Below, piece by piece: positions 6,481 to 14,548 of a DNA stretch of 25,384 bases; position 1 is the stretch's first letter, and every line of letters begins with the position of its first letter. The notes under the pieces are model-generated. The model had not been told where the DNA came from and did not search any database. It worked only from the letters and a program-made list of their open reading frames with translations. The position numbers and the translations under genes were made by a program. Source of the stretch: JAFGQJ01 sp964495755 (lineage in GTDB: Bacteria > Spirochaetota > Spirochaetia > SZUA-6 > DRHE01); assembly GCA_964495755.1 (NCBI GenBank), contig CAZBXU010000029.1, forward strand, positions 1 through 25,384, given 5' to 3'.

Positions 6481-8040
6481 ATGGAAAGTAACGGTTGGAT
6501 CGTGGTACTTGCGGAGAGCGAGCTGAAAGAGGGCGTTCCCGTCGTAGCCGAGGTGGAGGAGAAAAAGATACTGATCGTCCGGGCTGAAGGCAAGATCTAC
6601 GCCTGCGGGAATGAGTGCAGCCACTACCATGCCCCTCTGAGCGATGGACTTGTCGTCGGACACATCGTCACCTGTCCGTGGCACAACGCCCGCTTCGACA
6701 TTCGGGATGGACGCCTGGATGCTCCCCCGGGGCTGAACAATCTGGCTACATACGAAACCAAGGTGGACAATGGGCAGGTATGGGTACGGCAGGTCGGTAA
6801 AGGAACGATCCCGATGCCCGAGGGCCAAGATGACCGTACCTTTCTGATCGTGGGAGCCGGAGCGGCGGGCAACTCGGCGGCGGAGACCCTGCGCCGGGAG
6901 GGCTTTGCCGGCCGTATCGTGATGGTTACCGGGGAAGCCCACGGACCCTACGACAGAACCATGCTTTCCAAGGATCTGCTGTCCGGCGAAGCGCCTGCCA
7001 AGTGGCTTCCCCTGCGGGGACAGAAGTTCTACGATCGTCTGAACATCGAAGTTAGGCCTGAGAAGCTGGTCACCGCCGTGGATCCCTCCAGGCGCAGTGT
7101 GACCTTTGCCGACGGAACCACGATGAAGGCCGAAAGGATCCTGCTGGCCACCGGGGGAACGCCCCGGACCCTCGATCTGCCCGGTGCGGACAAGCCGGGC
7201 TGCTTCCGCTTGCGTTCCCGCAAGGACGCCGAGGCGATCCTTGCCGCTTTAGAGCAGGCCAAAACCGTGGTGGTCGTAGGAGCGAGCTTCATTGGGCTGG
7301 AGGTCGCCTGCTCCCTGCGCACGCGGGAGATCGATGTCCACGTGGTTGCTCCGGAGGCGGTGCCCCTGGCTGCCGTGTTCGGTGAGCAGATCGGCCGGCG
7401 GATCAAGAAGACCCACGAGGAGAACGGGGTCACCTTCCATCTCGGGCAGACGGTAAAGGAGTTCGCGGGTCAGGATAGGGTTCGTGAGGTTCTCCTGGAG
7501 GACGGCAGCCGTCTGAAAACGGATTGTGTGATCATCGGTGTGGGAATCCGGCCGGCCGTGGAGTTCCTGGAGGCGAGCGGGCTGGTGAAAGACGGCGCTG
7601 TGCCGGTGAACGGCCGGCTGGAGACGGCTGCAAAAGGCCTCTTTGCCGCCGGAGATATCGCCCTGGTTCCAGACGGGCGCAGCGGAGAGCTCCGCCGGGT
7701 GGAGCACTGGGCGGAAGCGGGTCGCCAGGGCATGCACGCGGCCCGCTGCATGCTCGGCGCCAAGGACAGCTACAGGGAGGTGCCCTTTTTCTGGAGCAAG
7801 CAGTACGGCAGTTCGCTCCGCTTCATCGGCCACGCGCCGAAGTTCGACCAGGTGGTGTTTCGGGGAGATGTGAGTGACAAGACCTTCCTGGCCGGTTTCT
7901 ATGCCGATGGGACCTTGAGAGCTGCGGCCAGTGTGGGCCGGGCTCGGGAGCTGATTCGACTGGGACAGTTGCTCGAGGCGGGAAAATCGGTGAGCCCCGA
8001 TCAGCTCGAAGATCCGAGTTTCGATCTGCCGGGGCTGTAA
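6481..8040 (+). CDS. Rieske [2Fe-2S] / FAD-dependent NAD(P)H oxidoreductase fusion (AIFM3-like)
   Basis: 519-aa fusion of an N-terminal Rieske ferredoxin domain (about 5-105) and a pyridine nucleotide-disulphide type flavoprotein (about 118-519). The Rieske cluster ligands are Cys46-x-His48 and Cys65-x2-His68. FAD binding is shown by FLIVGAGAAG (121-130) and a late GLFAAGDIA motif; NAD(P)H binding by VVVVGASFIG (263-272). This architecture occurs in AIFM3-like and ferredoxin-reductase-like proteins that move electrons from NAD(P)H through FAD to the iron-sulphur centre. No matching oxygenase subunits are nearby, so the electron acceptor is unknown. It sits between the small membrane protein and threonine dehydrogenase with short gaps (12 and 18 bases), consistent with one operon. 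Confidence 0.9.
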   Translation: MESNGWIVVLAESELKEGVPVVAEVEEKKILIVRAEGKIYACGNECSHYHAPLSDGLVVGHIVTCPWHNARFDIRDGRLDAPPGLNNLATYETKVDNGQVWVRQVGKGTIPMPEGQDDRTFLIVGAGAAGNSAAETLRREGFAGRIVMVTGEAHGPYDRTMLSKDLLSGEAPAKWLPLRGQKFYDRLNIEVRPEKLVTAVDPSRRSVTFADGTTMKAERILLATGGTPRTLDLPGADKPGCFRLRSRKDAEAILAALEQAKTVVVVGASFIGLEVACSLRTREIDVHVVAPEAVPLAAVFGEQIGRRIKKTHEENGVTFHLGQTVKEFAGQDRVREVLLEDGSRLKTDCVIIGVGIRPAVEFLEASGLVKDGAVPVNGRLETAAKGLFAAGDIALVPDGRSGELRRVEHWAEAGRQGMHAARCMLGAKDSYREVPFFWSKQYGSSLRFIGHAPKFDQVVFRGDVSDKTFLAGFYADGTLRAAASVGRARELIRLGQLLEAGKSVSPDQLEDPSFDLPGL

Positions 8041-8058
8041 TTCGAAGGTACTTCGAGC

Positions 8059-9087
8059 ATGAAGGCGCTGGTAAAGAAGAACGCAGAACCTGGCCTTTGG
8101 TTAGAGGAGGTTCCCGAGCCGGAGGTCGGGCTGACCGATGTTCTGATCAAGATCCATAAAGCCTCGATCTGTGGTACGGATGTTCATATCTACAACTGGG
8201 ATCCCTGGTCACAGAAGCATGTTCCGGTTCCCATGGTCATAGGGCATGAGTTTGCCGGCACGGTCGAGGCGGTGGGTGAGCTGGTCAAGGATTTCTATCC
8301 CGGAGATGTGGTCAGCGGCGAGGGGCATCTGGTCTGCGGCCACTGCCGCAACTGCCTGGCCGGGCGCAGGCACCTGTGCGCCGGCACCAGCGGCGTCGGC
8401 GTCGACCGCCCCGGCTGCTTTGCAGAGTATTTGTGCATCCCCCAGACCAACGTCTGGCACGCGGATCCCCGCATCTCTATGGAGGTGCTCTCCTGTTTCG
8501 ATCCTCTGGGAAACGCCACCCATTCCGCCCTGTCCTTCGACGTTCTCGGCGAGGATGTGCTGATCACCGGTGCCGGGCCTATCGGCATGATGGCCACGGC
8601 CATCGTGAAACACGCCGGAGCCCGTTATGTCACGGTCAGCGATGTCAACCCGTACCGGCTGGAGTTGGCGGCGCGTATGGGCGCGACCAAATTGGTGAAA
8701 GTGCCGGAACAGTCCGTCGCCTCGACCCAAGCGGAGTTGGGAATGAAGGAAGGCTACGACGTAGGATTGGAGATGTCAGGCTCCGCCGAGGCCTTCAATG
8801 AGATGCTTTTAAACATGTGTCACGGGGGGAAAATCGCGCTGCTGGGAATCCTTCCCCCGCACACCTCTGTAGACTGGGATCTGGTGGTGTTCAACAGTCT
8901 AACCATCAAGGGGATATACGGTCGAGAGATGTACGAGACCTGGTACAAGATGACCATGATGATCCAAACCGGATTGGATATCACCCCAATCATTACCCAC
9001 CGTTTTCATTACACCGAGTACCAGAAGGGCTTCGAAGTTATGCGCTCAGGTATGTCGGGAAAGGTGGTGCTGGATTGGACGGAATGA
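8059..9087 (+). CDS. tdh: L-threonine 3-dehydrogenase
   Basis: 342-aa zinc-dependent medium-chain dehydrogenase oxidising L-threonine to 2-amino-3-oxobutyrate with NAD+. The catalytic zinc ligands Cys38, His63 and Glu64 and the four structural zinc cysteines (93, 96, 99, 107) are at the same numbers as in the E. coli enzyme. Tdh-specific blocks are CGTDVHIYNWDPWSQ, the RRHLC loop, GVGVDRPGCFAEY, and the C-terminal IKGIYGREMYETWYKM. The nucleotide fold is shown by ITGAGPIGMMA. The usual partner kbl (2-amino-3-ketobutyrate CoA ligase) is not in the window. It is probably the last gene of the run that starts at 4895. Confidence 0.93.
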   Translation: MKALVKKNAEPGLWLEEVPEPEVGLTDVLIKIHKASICGTDVHIYNWDPWSQKHVPVPMVIGHEFAGTVEAVGELVKDFYPGDVVSGEGHLVCGHCRNCLAGRRHLCAGTSGVGVDRPGCFAEYLCIPQTNVWHADPRISMEVLSCFDPLGNATHSALSFDVLGEDVLITGAGPIGMMATAIVKHAGARYVTVSDVNPYRLELAARMGATKLVKVPEQSVASTQAELGMKEGYDVGLEMSGSAEAFNEMLLNMCHGGKIALLGILPPHTSVDWDLVVFNSLTIKGIYGREMYETWYKMTMMIQTGLDITPIITHRFHYTEYQKGFEVMRSGMSGKVVLDWTE

Positions 9088-9120
9088 GAACCTTGCGTAG
9101 TGTAGAGTAAAAGAGGAGTT

Positions 9121-10149
9121 TCAACGGCCCTTGCGTACGAACTCCCGCAGTCGTATAAGCTGATCCTCGTTTCCCAAGGCTATGAGCACGTCCCCTTCGC
9201 CGAGAATCACCGAGGAAAGGGTAGAGGTGGTGGATGGGTTGATCCGCACTCTCCCATCCGGGTCGTTGATGCCCACAATGATCGCCCCGGTGCGCTGTCC
9301 GATTCCCGTCTCTTTGAGGCTTTTTTCGATCAGGGGGGAACCGGAGGCCAGCCCCACCTCCTCTATGCGCATGGCCAGCTCACCGCCCTCGACGATCACG
9401 TCGAGAAAGTTGAGTAGGCTCGGCCTTAGGACCAAGGCGGCCAGTCGCCGGCCGGCGATTTTTTTCGGCGAGATAACCCGGTTCGCTCCGGCCTTGATCA
9501 GCTTGCGGGTGGTTCTCTCCTCGGCAGCCTGGCTGACGATGAGCAGAAGCGGATTCAGCTGGCGGGCGGTGAGCACAACGAAAACATTGGACTCGTCGTC
9601 GGGAAGGGCGGAGATCAGACCGGAAGCCTTCTCGATCCCCGCTTCCACCAGAACCTCGTCGTTGATCGCATCCCCCTCCAGGAACAGGATAGACTCATCC
9701 CGGGACAGATCCGACTGGGAGGGATCCTTATCCACGATAACGAATTTTTTCTTGGACCGCCTGAACTCGTAGGCCGCTTCCCGGCCCACGTCTCCGCCGC
9801 CGACGATAATAAAGTGTTCTTTTAAATGTCGGATCGCTCGTTTCATGCTTCGCTCCCTCATTGCGTGGAGGATCTGTCCCTCGAACACGTAGGTGATGAG
9901 CACGGTTACCGAATACCCAACGGTTCCTATACTCAGCACGAGAAATATGATCGTGAAGTGCTGTCCCGCAGCGGACAGGGGTTTTACCTCGCCGAAACCT
10001 ACGGTCGTAATTGTGATGAAGGTCATGTACAGACTGTCCTGGACGGACCAGCCTTCGATCAGCCTGTAGCCTGCGGTCCCTATCACAATCAGGAGAACCA
10101 GGAGAAAGATGGCGGTCAGGAACCGTACGAGGGTAGAGAATCTGCCCAT
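9121..10149 (-). CDS. two-TM potassium channel protein with RCK (TrkA-N/TrkA-C) domains
   Basis: 342-aa MthK/Kch-like channel subunit. After one hydrophobic helix (about 8-28) comes the pore loop with the filter TTVGFGE (48-54; Phe in place of the common Tyr) and a second helix (about 63-90). A Rossmann RCK domain follows with HFIIVGGGDVG (112-122), then a TrkA-C domain from about 240. It would form a tetrameric inner-membrane K+ channel gated by a ligand bound to the RCK ring. The frame also opens at a TTG at 10191, but that TTG is the first half of a good -35 box; the ATG at 10149 lies just after the predicted transcription start and begins a normal N-terminus, so I prefer it. It diverges from the HDAC operon. 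Confidence 0.9.
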   Translation of the reverse strand: MGRFSTLVRFLTAIFLLVLLIVIGTAGYRLIEGWSVQDSLYMTFITITTVGFGEVKPLSAAGQHFTIIFLVLSIGTVGYSVTVLITYVFEGQILHAMRERSMKRAIRHLKEHFIIVGGGDVGREAAYEFRRSKKKFVIVDKDPSQSDLSRDESILFLEGDAINDEVLVEAGIEKASGLISALPDDESNVFVVLTARQLNPLLLIVSQAAEERTTRKLIKAGANRVISPKKIAGRRLAALVLRPSLLNFLDVIVEGGELAMRIEEVGLASGSPLIEKSLKETGIGQRTGAIIVGINDPDGRVRINPSTTSTLSSVILGEGDVLIALGNEDQLIRLREFVRKGR

Positions 10150-10162
10150 AGGCGTGAAAACA

Positions 10163-10191
10163 AGAATATGGACGAGTTGTGAAAAAGTCAA
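10163..10191 (-). promoter_or_regulatory. promoter of the K+ channel gene
   Basis: On the minus strand, TTGACT (10191-10186), 17-base spacer, TATTCT (10168-10163). Transcription would start near 10154-10157, about 5-8 bases before the ATG at 10149, with no ribosome site between, implying a near-leaderless mRNA. Confidence 0.6.
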
Positions 10192-10240
10192 GGAATAGAG
10201 GCTTGTCGGGAAATTCTTACTGGTTAGGAGGCAGCTTCAA

Positions 10241-10269
10241 TTGCAAATTATGGGATCCTTTTCTATAGT
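10241..10269 (+). promoter_or_regulatory. promoter of the HDAC/glycosyltransferase operon
   Basis: TTGCAA (10241-10246), 17-base spacer, TATAGT (10264-10269). The expected start of transcription is about 10276-10277, next to the ATG at 10278, so the first gene would be leaderless. Confidence 0.6.
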
Positions 10270-10277
10270 GGGTGGGT

Positions 10278-11327
10278 ATGAATACAATTGCCATTGTCCG
10301 TGATCCGATCTATCTGAAACACTCCAACGGCCCGATGCATCCGGAAGGACCGGAACGCCTGCTGGTTATCGACGGTATGCTCTCGGAGTTTCCTCTCAAA
10401 GAGCAGCTTACCGACATTCCTCCCCGTGACGCCGCTTTCGAAGAGCTGGCCTGGATCCATGATGAGAATTACATTCGGCGGATCGAACAAACCCGGGAGA
10501 GCAAGTTCACGGTTCTCGATCCGGATACCTCGGCAACCTCAGATTCCTACGCCGCCGCGATTCGAGCCGCAGGGGGTACGATGGAGGCGGCGGCAGCGGT
10601 GCTGAGCGGGCGCTTTCCGGCGGCCTTCGCCTTTGTCCGTCCCCCCGGGCATCATGCCGAGGCGGGGCGAGCCATGGGTTTCTGCCTGTTCAACAATGTG
10701 GCGGTTGCCGCGGCGTACGCTCTGCGCCGGCACGATTTGAAGCGGGTGCTGATCGTGGATTGGGACGTGCATCACGGCAATGGGACTATGCATTCCTTCT
10801 ACGACACGGACGGCGTGCTCTACTTCTCCGTTCACCAGTATCCCCACTACCCCGGTACGGGGAGAATCGATGAGATCGGCCGGGGAGCGGGGCAAGGTTA
10901 CACGGTGAACGTTCCCTTGCACGGGGGACAGGGCGACGCAGACTACCTCTTCGTGTTCCGGGAAATTCTAGTCCCGGTGGCCCGGGAGTACAACCCCGAG
11001 CTGATCCTGGTGTCGGCGGGTTTCGACACCCACCGCAACGATCCACTCGCCTCCATGGGTGTGTCCAGCAGCGGCTACGGTCTGCTCACCGCGGTACTAC
11101 AGGATCTGGCCGAAAAATGCTGCCCGGGACGGATCGCTTTCACCCTGGAAGGCGGCTACGACCATACCGCCCTGTCCGAGGGTGTGGCCGATGTGCTGCA
11201 AACACTCATCAACGGCAGGCTCGCATACTCAGAGTCCATGGACGGTGTGGGGGATGAAACCCGGCAGGTTACAGAGGAGGTGCGCCGGGTGCTCTCGCCC
11301 CACTGGAAATCCTTTCAGGAAAGGTAG
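10278..11327 (+). CDS. histone-deacetylase-fold zinc amidohydrolase
   Basis: 349-aa member of the arginase/deacetylase superfamily, class II HDAC or acetylpolyamine amidohydrolase branch. Catalytic parts are complete: RPPGHHA (121-127, His125-His126), zinc ligands Asp163 and His165 in DWDVHHGNGT and Asp250 in SAGFDTHRNDP, and the transition-state Tyr294 in LEGGY. It removes acyl groups from an amine nitrogen, in bacteria usually from acetyl-polyamines, acetyl-lysine or small metabolites. ATG 10278 is preferred over GTG 10272 because the promoter places the transcript start beside it. Only 10 bases separate it from the first of two glycosyltransferases, so the substrate could be an N-acetylated sugar or amine used by the same pathway; this is inference. 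Confidence 0.9.
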   Translation: MNTIAIVRDPIYLKHSNGPMHPEGPERLLVIDGMLSEFPLKEQLTDIPPRDAAFEELAWIHDENYIRRIEQTRESKFTVLDPDTSATSDSYAAAIRAAGGTMEAAAAVLSGRFPAAFAFVRPPGHHAEAGRAMGFCLFNNVAVAAAYALRRHDLKRVLIVDWDVHHGNGTMHSFYDTDGVLYFSVHQYPHYPGTGRIDEIGRGAGQGYTVNVPLHGGQGDADYLFVFREILVPVAREYNPELILVSAGFDTHRNDPLASMGVSSSGYGLLTAVLQDLAEKCCPGRIAFTLEGGYDHTALSEGVADVLQTLINGRLAYSESMDGVGDETRQVTEEVRRVLSPHWKSFQER

Positions 11328-11337
11328 CGGGCTCACC

Positions 11338-13020
11338 ATGTCGAAATTTCAGATCTGCATGATCCACGGATACCAGCTCACCGGAACGGGCAGTAATATC
11401 TTCGTCAACAACCTGGTGCGCAACTTCTGCCGTCTCGGCCATGAGGTGTTCCTCTTCTGCCAGGAAAAGAACCCCGGCAGTATGGATTTCATATCCCAGT
11501 ATTCGGTCTTCGAGCCGGGAAACAGGGAGTACCGAACCCTGATGTCCAGGGAGACCCCCTACGCCGGGAAATGTACCCTCTTCAACCCGGAGATAAAAGG
11601 TCTTCTTCCGGTCTACGTCTACGATGAATACGAGGGCTTCACGGTCAAGACCTTTCCCAAGATGAAAGTCGGCGAAATCGAGGATTATATTCGCTGGAAT
11701 GTAAAAGCCGTAGAAACCGTTTATTTGGAAAACAAGTTCGATCTCATCCAAACCAACCACGTCATCATGTCTCCGTATATCGCCAGGGTGATGTGGAAGA
11801 TGTACGACATTCCCTACTACGTTACTCTTCACGGCAGCGCCCTCAACTTCAGTGTGAGAAACGACATGCGTCTGCGTCCCTACGCAACCAAAGCCCTGCT
11901 CGGTGCAACCAAGATCTTTGCCGTCAGCAATCACAACCGCTTGGAGGCTATCACCTTTTTCAAGAGAATCGCATCCAGGATCGAACAGAAATTTACAGTG
12001 ATCCCGGCGGGGGTTGACACCGATCTGTTTCACATCCTCGAAGACTCCAAGCAGAAATCGATCGGCGAGCTGCAGTCGATTTTAACGGAGCGGCTAAAGC
12101 TCCTTCCCAACGGCAAAACGCCGGAGCAGAAGCGCAGGTTTATTGGCCAACTTGAGGAGACCTCCTCCGTAGATGAAGCGGATGCCCTGGTGACCAAGCA
12201 CAACGCCGAGTATTCCCAGGGGCACCCGGATCGAGATATTATAGGGACCCTGGGCCGAATCGACTGGAAGAAGAGCTGGGTTCTCCTGTTCGTCGGCAAG
12301 TATCTTTGGACCAAGGGGATCCAGATGGTGATCAGCGCTCTTCCCATCGTGCTGGACACCGTCCCCGATCTCCAACTGCTTCTGGTCGGATTTGGAAGCT
12401 ACCGGGAGGAGCTCGAAGCCCTGGTCTACTCCCTGGGCTCCGGACGCCGGGAGCTGTTTCGTTATCTGATCGAAAAAAGCATCTCCCAGATGCAGCCGGG
12501 GAACGAGCCCTGTGTTGAGAGACCGTTCAAGTTTTTGGACGCCCTGGCCAGGAGGAATCAGGTCAAGAGCTACTTCGATTCCGCGGAACGGAACGATATC
12601 TCCCGGCACGTTCATTTTTTGGGAGCGCTCAGCCACTCGGAGCTGGGCCGTCTGCTGCCCTGCGCCGACGGCTTCGTCGCCGCCTCGGTGTGCCCGGAAG
12701 CCTTCGGCATGGTTTCTATCGAAGCCCTGGCCTGTGGAGTTCTGCCGATCATCTCCAACCAGACCGGTTTTAAAGAGATCGTCGACCTGGTCTCGGGGAG
12801 CGTGTACGAAGTGAACAATTCTCCCCGGGTGAATATCGACGAGGATATGATCTTCAACATCGCCGAAAACATCATCCAGAATATCGAAGGGGGGAATCTC
12901 CGCAATCCCGCGCTGAAGCAGAAGTTCCGGCAGCTGACCGTGGATCACTTCAGCTGGGAGAGTATCGCTGAAACGTACGTATCGAACTATACGCAGGAAG
13001 GGGTGAAGGAAAAACCGTGA
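11338..13020 (+). CDS. GT4-family glycosyltransferase, long form with two insertions
   Basis: 560-aa GT-B fold enzyme. N-terminal Rossmann features are HGYQLTGTGSNIFVNNL (10-26) and the YVTLHGSAL acceptor-side motif (161-169). The C-terminal donor domain has LLFVGKYLWTKGI (316-328) and the E-x7-E pair Glu454/Glu462 in CPEAFGMVSIEALACG. Ordinary GT4 enzymes are about 350-400 aa; the excess lies mainly in 232-312, between the two domains, and 355-420, both charged and not recognised. No signal peptide or membrane segment. Starts 10 bases after the HDAC gene and overlaps the next glycosyltransferase by 4 bases, so three genes form one operon. Retaining mechanism and nucleotide-sugar donor are expected from the family; acceptor unknown. 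Confidence 0.88.
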   Translation: MSKFQICMIHGYQLTGTGSNIFVNNLVRNFCRLGHEVFLFCQEKNPGSMDFISQYSVFEPGNREYRTLMSRETPYAGKCTLFNPEIKGLLPVYVYDEYEGFTVKTFPKMKVGEIEDYIRWNVKAVETVYLENKFDLIQTNHVIMSPYIARVMWKMYDIPYYVTLHGSALNFSVRNDMRLRPYATKALLGATKIFAVSNHNRLEAITFFKRIASRIEQKFTVIPAGVDTDLFHILEDSKQKSIGELQSILTERLKLLPNGKTPEQKRRFIGQLEETSSVDEADALVTKHNAEYSQGHPDRDIIGTLGRIDWKKSWVLLFVGKYLWTKGIQMVISALPIVLDTVPDLQLLLVGFGSYREELEALVYSLGSGRRELFRYLIEKSISQMQPGNEPCVERPFKFLDALARRNQVKSYFDSAERNDISRHVHFLGALSHSELGRLLPCADGFVAASVCPEAFGMVSIEALACGVLPIISNQTGFKEIVDLVSGSVYEVNNSPRVNIDEDMIFNIAENIIQNIEGGNLRNPALKQKFRQLTVDHFSWESIAETYVSNYTQEGVKEKP

Positions 13021-14240
13021 GGGTCCTGTTTACCAATACCGGGCCGTGGGGCACGGGGAGCGCAACCGTAGTGAATGGCGTGATGAACGAGCTGATCCGA
13101 AAGGGTCATGAAGTCCGGGTCATCTTCCCCGACAGCGGCTTTGAATCCCCGGATTTCAACAGGTACTACGAAAATCCCGATAGGTTCAGCATCTTGAAAT
13201 TCCCCGTAACTTACAACGGTGAGCACCTCTACACCTTTCCGCTCATCATCACCGATCCCCACCCCCGGAATTTTCGCCACGCCTGGACCTTCAGGGACTT
13301 GAGCCAATCTCAACTCCAGGCCTATATGGACTACTATGGTGAGCTCACCGAAAAGGTCATCGAGGAGTTCCAACCGGATGTCATCGAGTGCCAGCATATC
13401 TGGGTCATGGACTACGTGCTGGGGAAAAAAGGGCATAAATACATCTCCGTTGCTCATCACAGCGATCAACTCGGGTTTCGCTATGACAGGCGGATGCGCA
13501 GGTACGCCCGCAGGGCAGCCAGACACGCTTCCTGCATTATTGCGATCTCGGAGAGTGTCAAGGAAGAGGTTCTCGAGCTCTATCCCGTAGATCCGGAGCG
13601 GGTGGCGGTTCTGCCCAATGGGTATGATCAGCGTGTGTTTTATCGTGATGAGGTGGATCGTTTGGAGCTGCTTGCCCGTTTCGGCCTGGAGCGCTACCAG
13701 AACACCCCGATCATTACCTTTGCCGGGAAAATATCGAAAACAAAGGGCATCGATTATCTCCTGAGAGCGAACAGGATTATTCAGAAACAGCGGGAAGCCG
13801 CTATCGTGGTGTTCGGGGCCGGCGATCTCGAGGATGTCCTGTCAGGCGGTTCCCCGGATGCCTACGAGATGAAAAACGTAGTCATGATGGGCCACAAGAC
13901 CCCCGAAGTTCTTGCGGCCTTTCACAACATCGCCAAACTCAGCGTGCTTCCCTCGCGTTCGGAAGGATTCGGCATCGCGGCTCTCGAGGCCATGGGCTGC
14001 GGCCTGCCGATGGTGGCTTCCCGAACCGGAGGCTTGGGAAAGCTCGTGGTCGGAGGATTGGTAGCTATCGGAGATTACCGGGAAATCGCCAGGCAAGCCT
14101 TGAGAATCCTGGCTTTACCCGAGAGGGCGTATCAAAAGCTTTGCGACCAGGCCTACAGGCGGGCCCACGAGTACTCCTGGAAGAAGATCGTGAAGAAACG
14201 ACTGAAGATATACCAATCCCTGCGGGAATCGTCGAGCTAG
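13017..14240 (+). CDS. GT4-family glycosyltransferase
   Basis: 407-aa GT-B enzyme starting at a GTG that overlaps the stop of the previous gene (GTGA), after a GAAGGA ribosome site. Motifs are NTGPWGTGSATVVNGV near the N-terminus (glycine-rich loop), VAVLPNGYD between domains, FAGKISKTKGIDYLL opening the donor domain, and the E-x7-E pair in SEGFGIAALEAMGCG. It would transfer a sugar from a nucleotide-sugar to an unknown acceptor, on the cytoplasmic side of the membrane. It is the last gene of the HDAC operon; 360 bases without a gene follow. Confidence 0.9.
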   Translation: MRVLFTNTGPWGTGSATVVNGVMNELIRKGHEVRVIFPDSGFESPDFNRYYENPDRFSILKFPVTYNGEHLYTFPLIITDPHPRNFRHAWTFRDLSQSQLQAYMDYYGELTEKVIEEFQPDVIECQHIWVMDYVLGKKGHKYISVAHHSDQLGFRYDRRMRRYARRAARHASCIIAISESVKEEVLELYPVDPERVAVLPNGYDQRVFYRDEVDRLELLARFGLERYQNTPIITFAGKISKTKGIDYLLRANRIIQKQREAAIVVFGAGDLEDVLSGGSPDAYEMKNVVMMGHKTPEVLAAFHNIAKLSVLPSRSEGFGIAALEAMGCGLPMVASRTGGLGKLVVGGLVAIGDYREIARQALRILALPERAYQKLCDQAYRRAHEYSWKKIVKKRLKIYQSLRESSS

Positions 14241-14247
14241 AGCAACC

Positions 14248-14315
14248 GTTCCTGTCTTCACGCTCTGGTCGCTGAGCGACCTTCTGCGCTCGGGATGTCT
14301 GGGTGAAGCAGGAAC
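14248..14315 (+). repeat. 68-base imperfect inverted repeat enclosing a second hairpin
   Basis: The left arm GTTCCTGTCTTCAC (14248-14261) pairs with GTGAAGCAGGAAC (14303-14315) with a single bulged T. Inside lies a perfect hairpin GGTCGC-TGA-GCGACC (14267-14281). The element starts 7 bases after the glycosyltransferase stop. There is no T run, so it is not a standard terminator; it may be an mRNA 3'-end structure, a small RNA part, or a palindromic repeat element. Confidence 0.55.
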
Positions 14316-14520
14316 AGGTCCCGCGGCCTGATATGATCAAGCTGAAGAAGATCGACGAACTCTGAGCTAAACCGGGTCATTATAACCCATGTGCATCATT
14401 GAGGGGACGTCGACATTGGATAACTAGAATATTATCCGTTTGCCTTCTAATTTTCCACGTAACCACAATGAAGGGTACTGATCTTTCTTCCCAATATTAC
14501 CTGAATCAATACGGATATTC

Positions 14521-14548
14521 TTGACAGACCCTGCCGGTGTTGTACTAT
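14521..14548 (+). promoter_or_regulatory. promoter of the BMP lipoprotein gene
   Basis: TTGACA (14521-14526), 16-base spacer, TACTAT (14543-14548). Transcription should start near 14555, leaving a leader of about 47 bases with a GGAGG ribosome site at 14592-14596. Confidence 0.65.

Noticed and set aside
9107..9146. GGAGTT ... AACTCC inverted repeat between the convergent tdh and channel genes
   Set aside because: Only 6 bp with an 18-base loop and no T tract, partly inside the channel gene; too weak to call a bidirectional terminator.
11269..12948. Two long minus-strand open frames opposite the long glycosyltransferase
   Set aside because: They mirror the plus-strand gene codon by codon (GC-rich third positions) and show no recognisable domain.
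14297..14364. Short open stretch ending in KLKKIDEL
   Set aside because: About 20-30 residues, overlaps the structured repeat, no start context and no recognisable homology; could be a gene remnant but cannot be supported.
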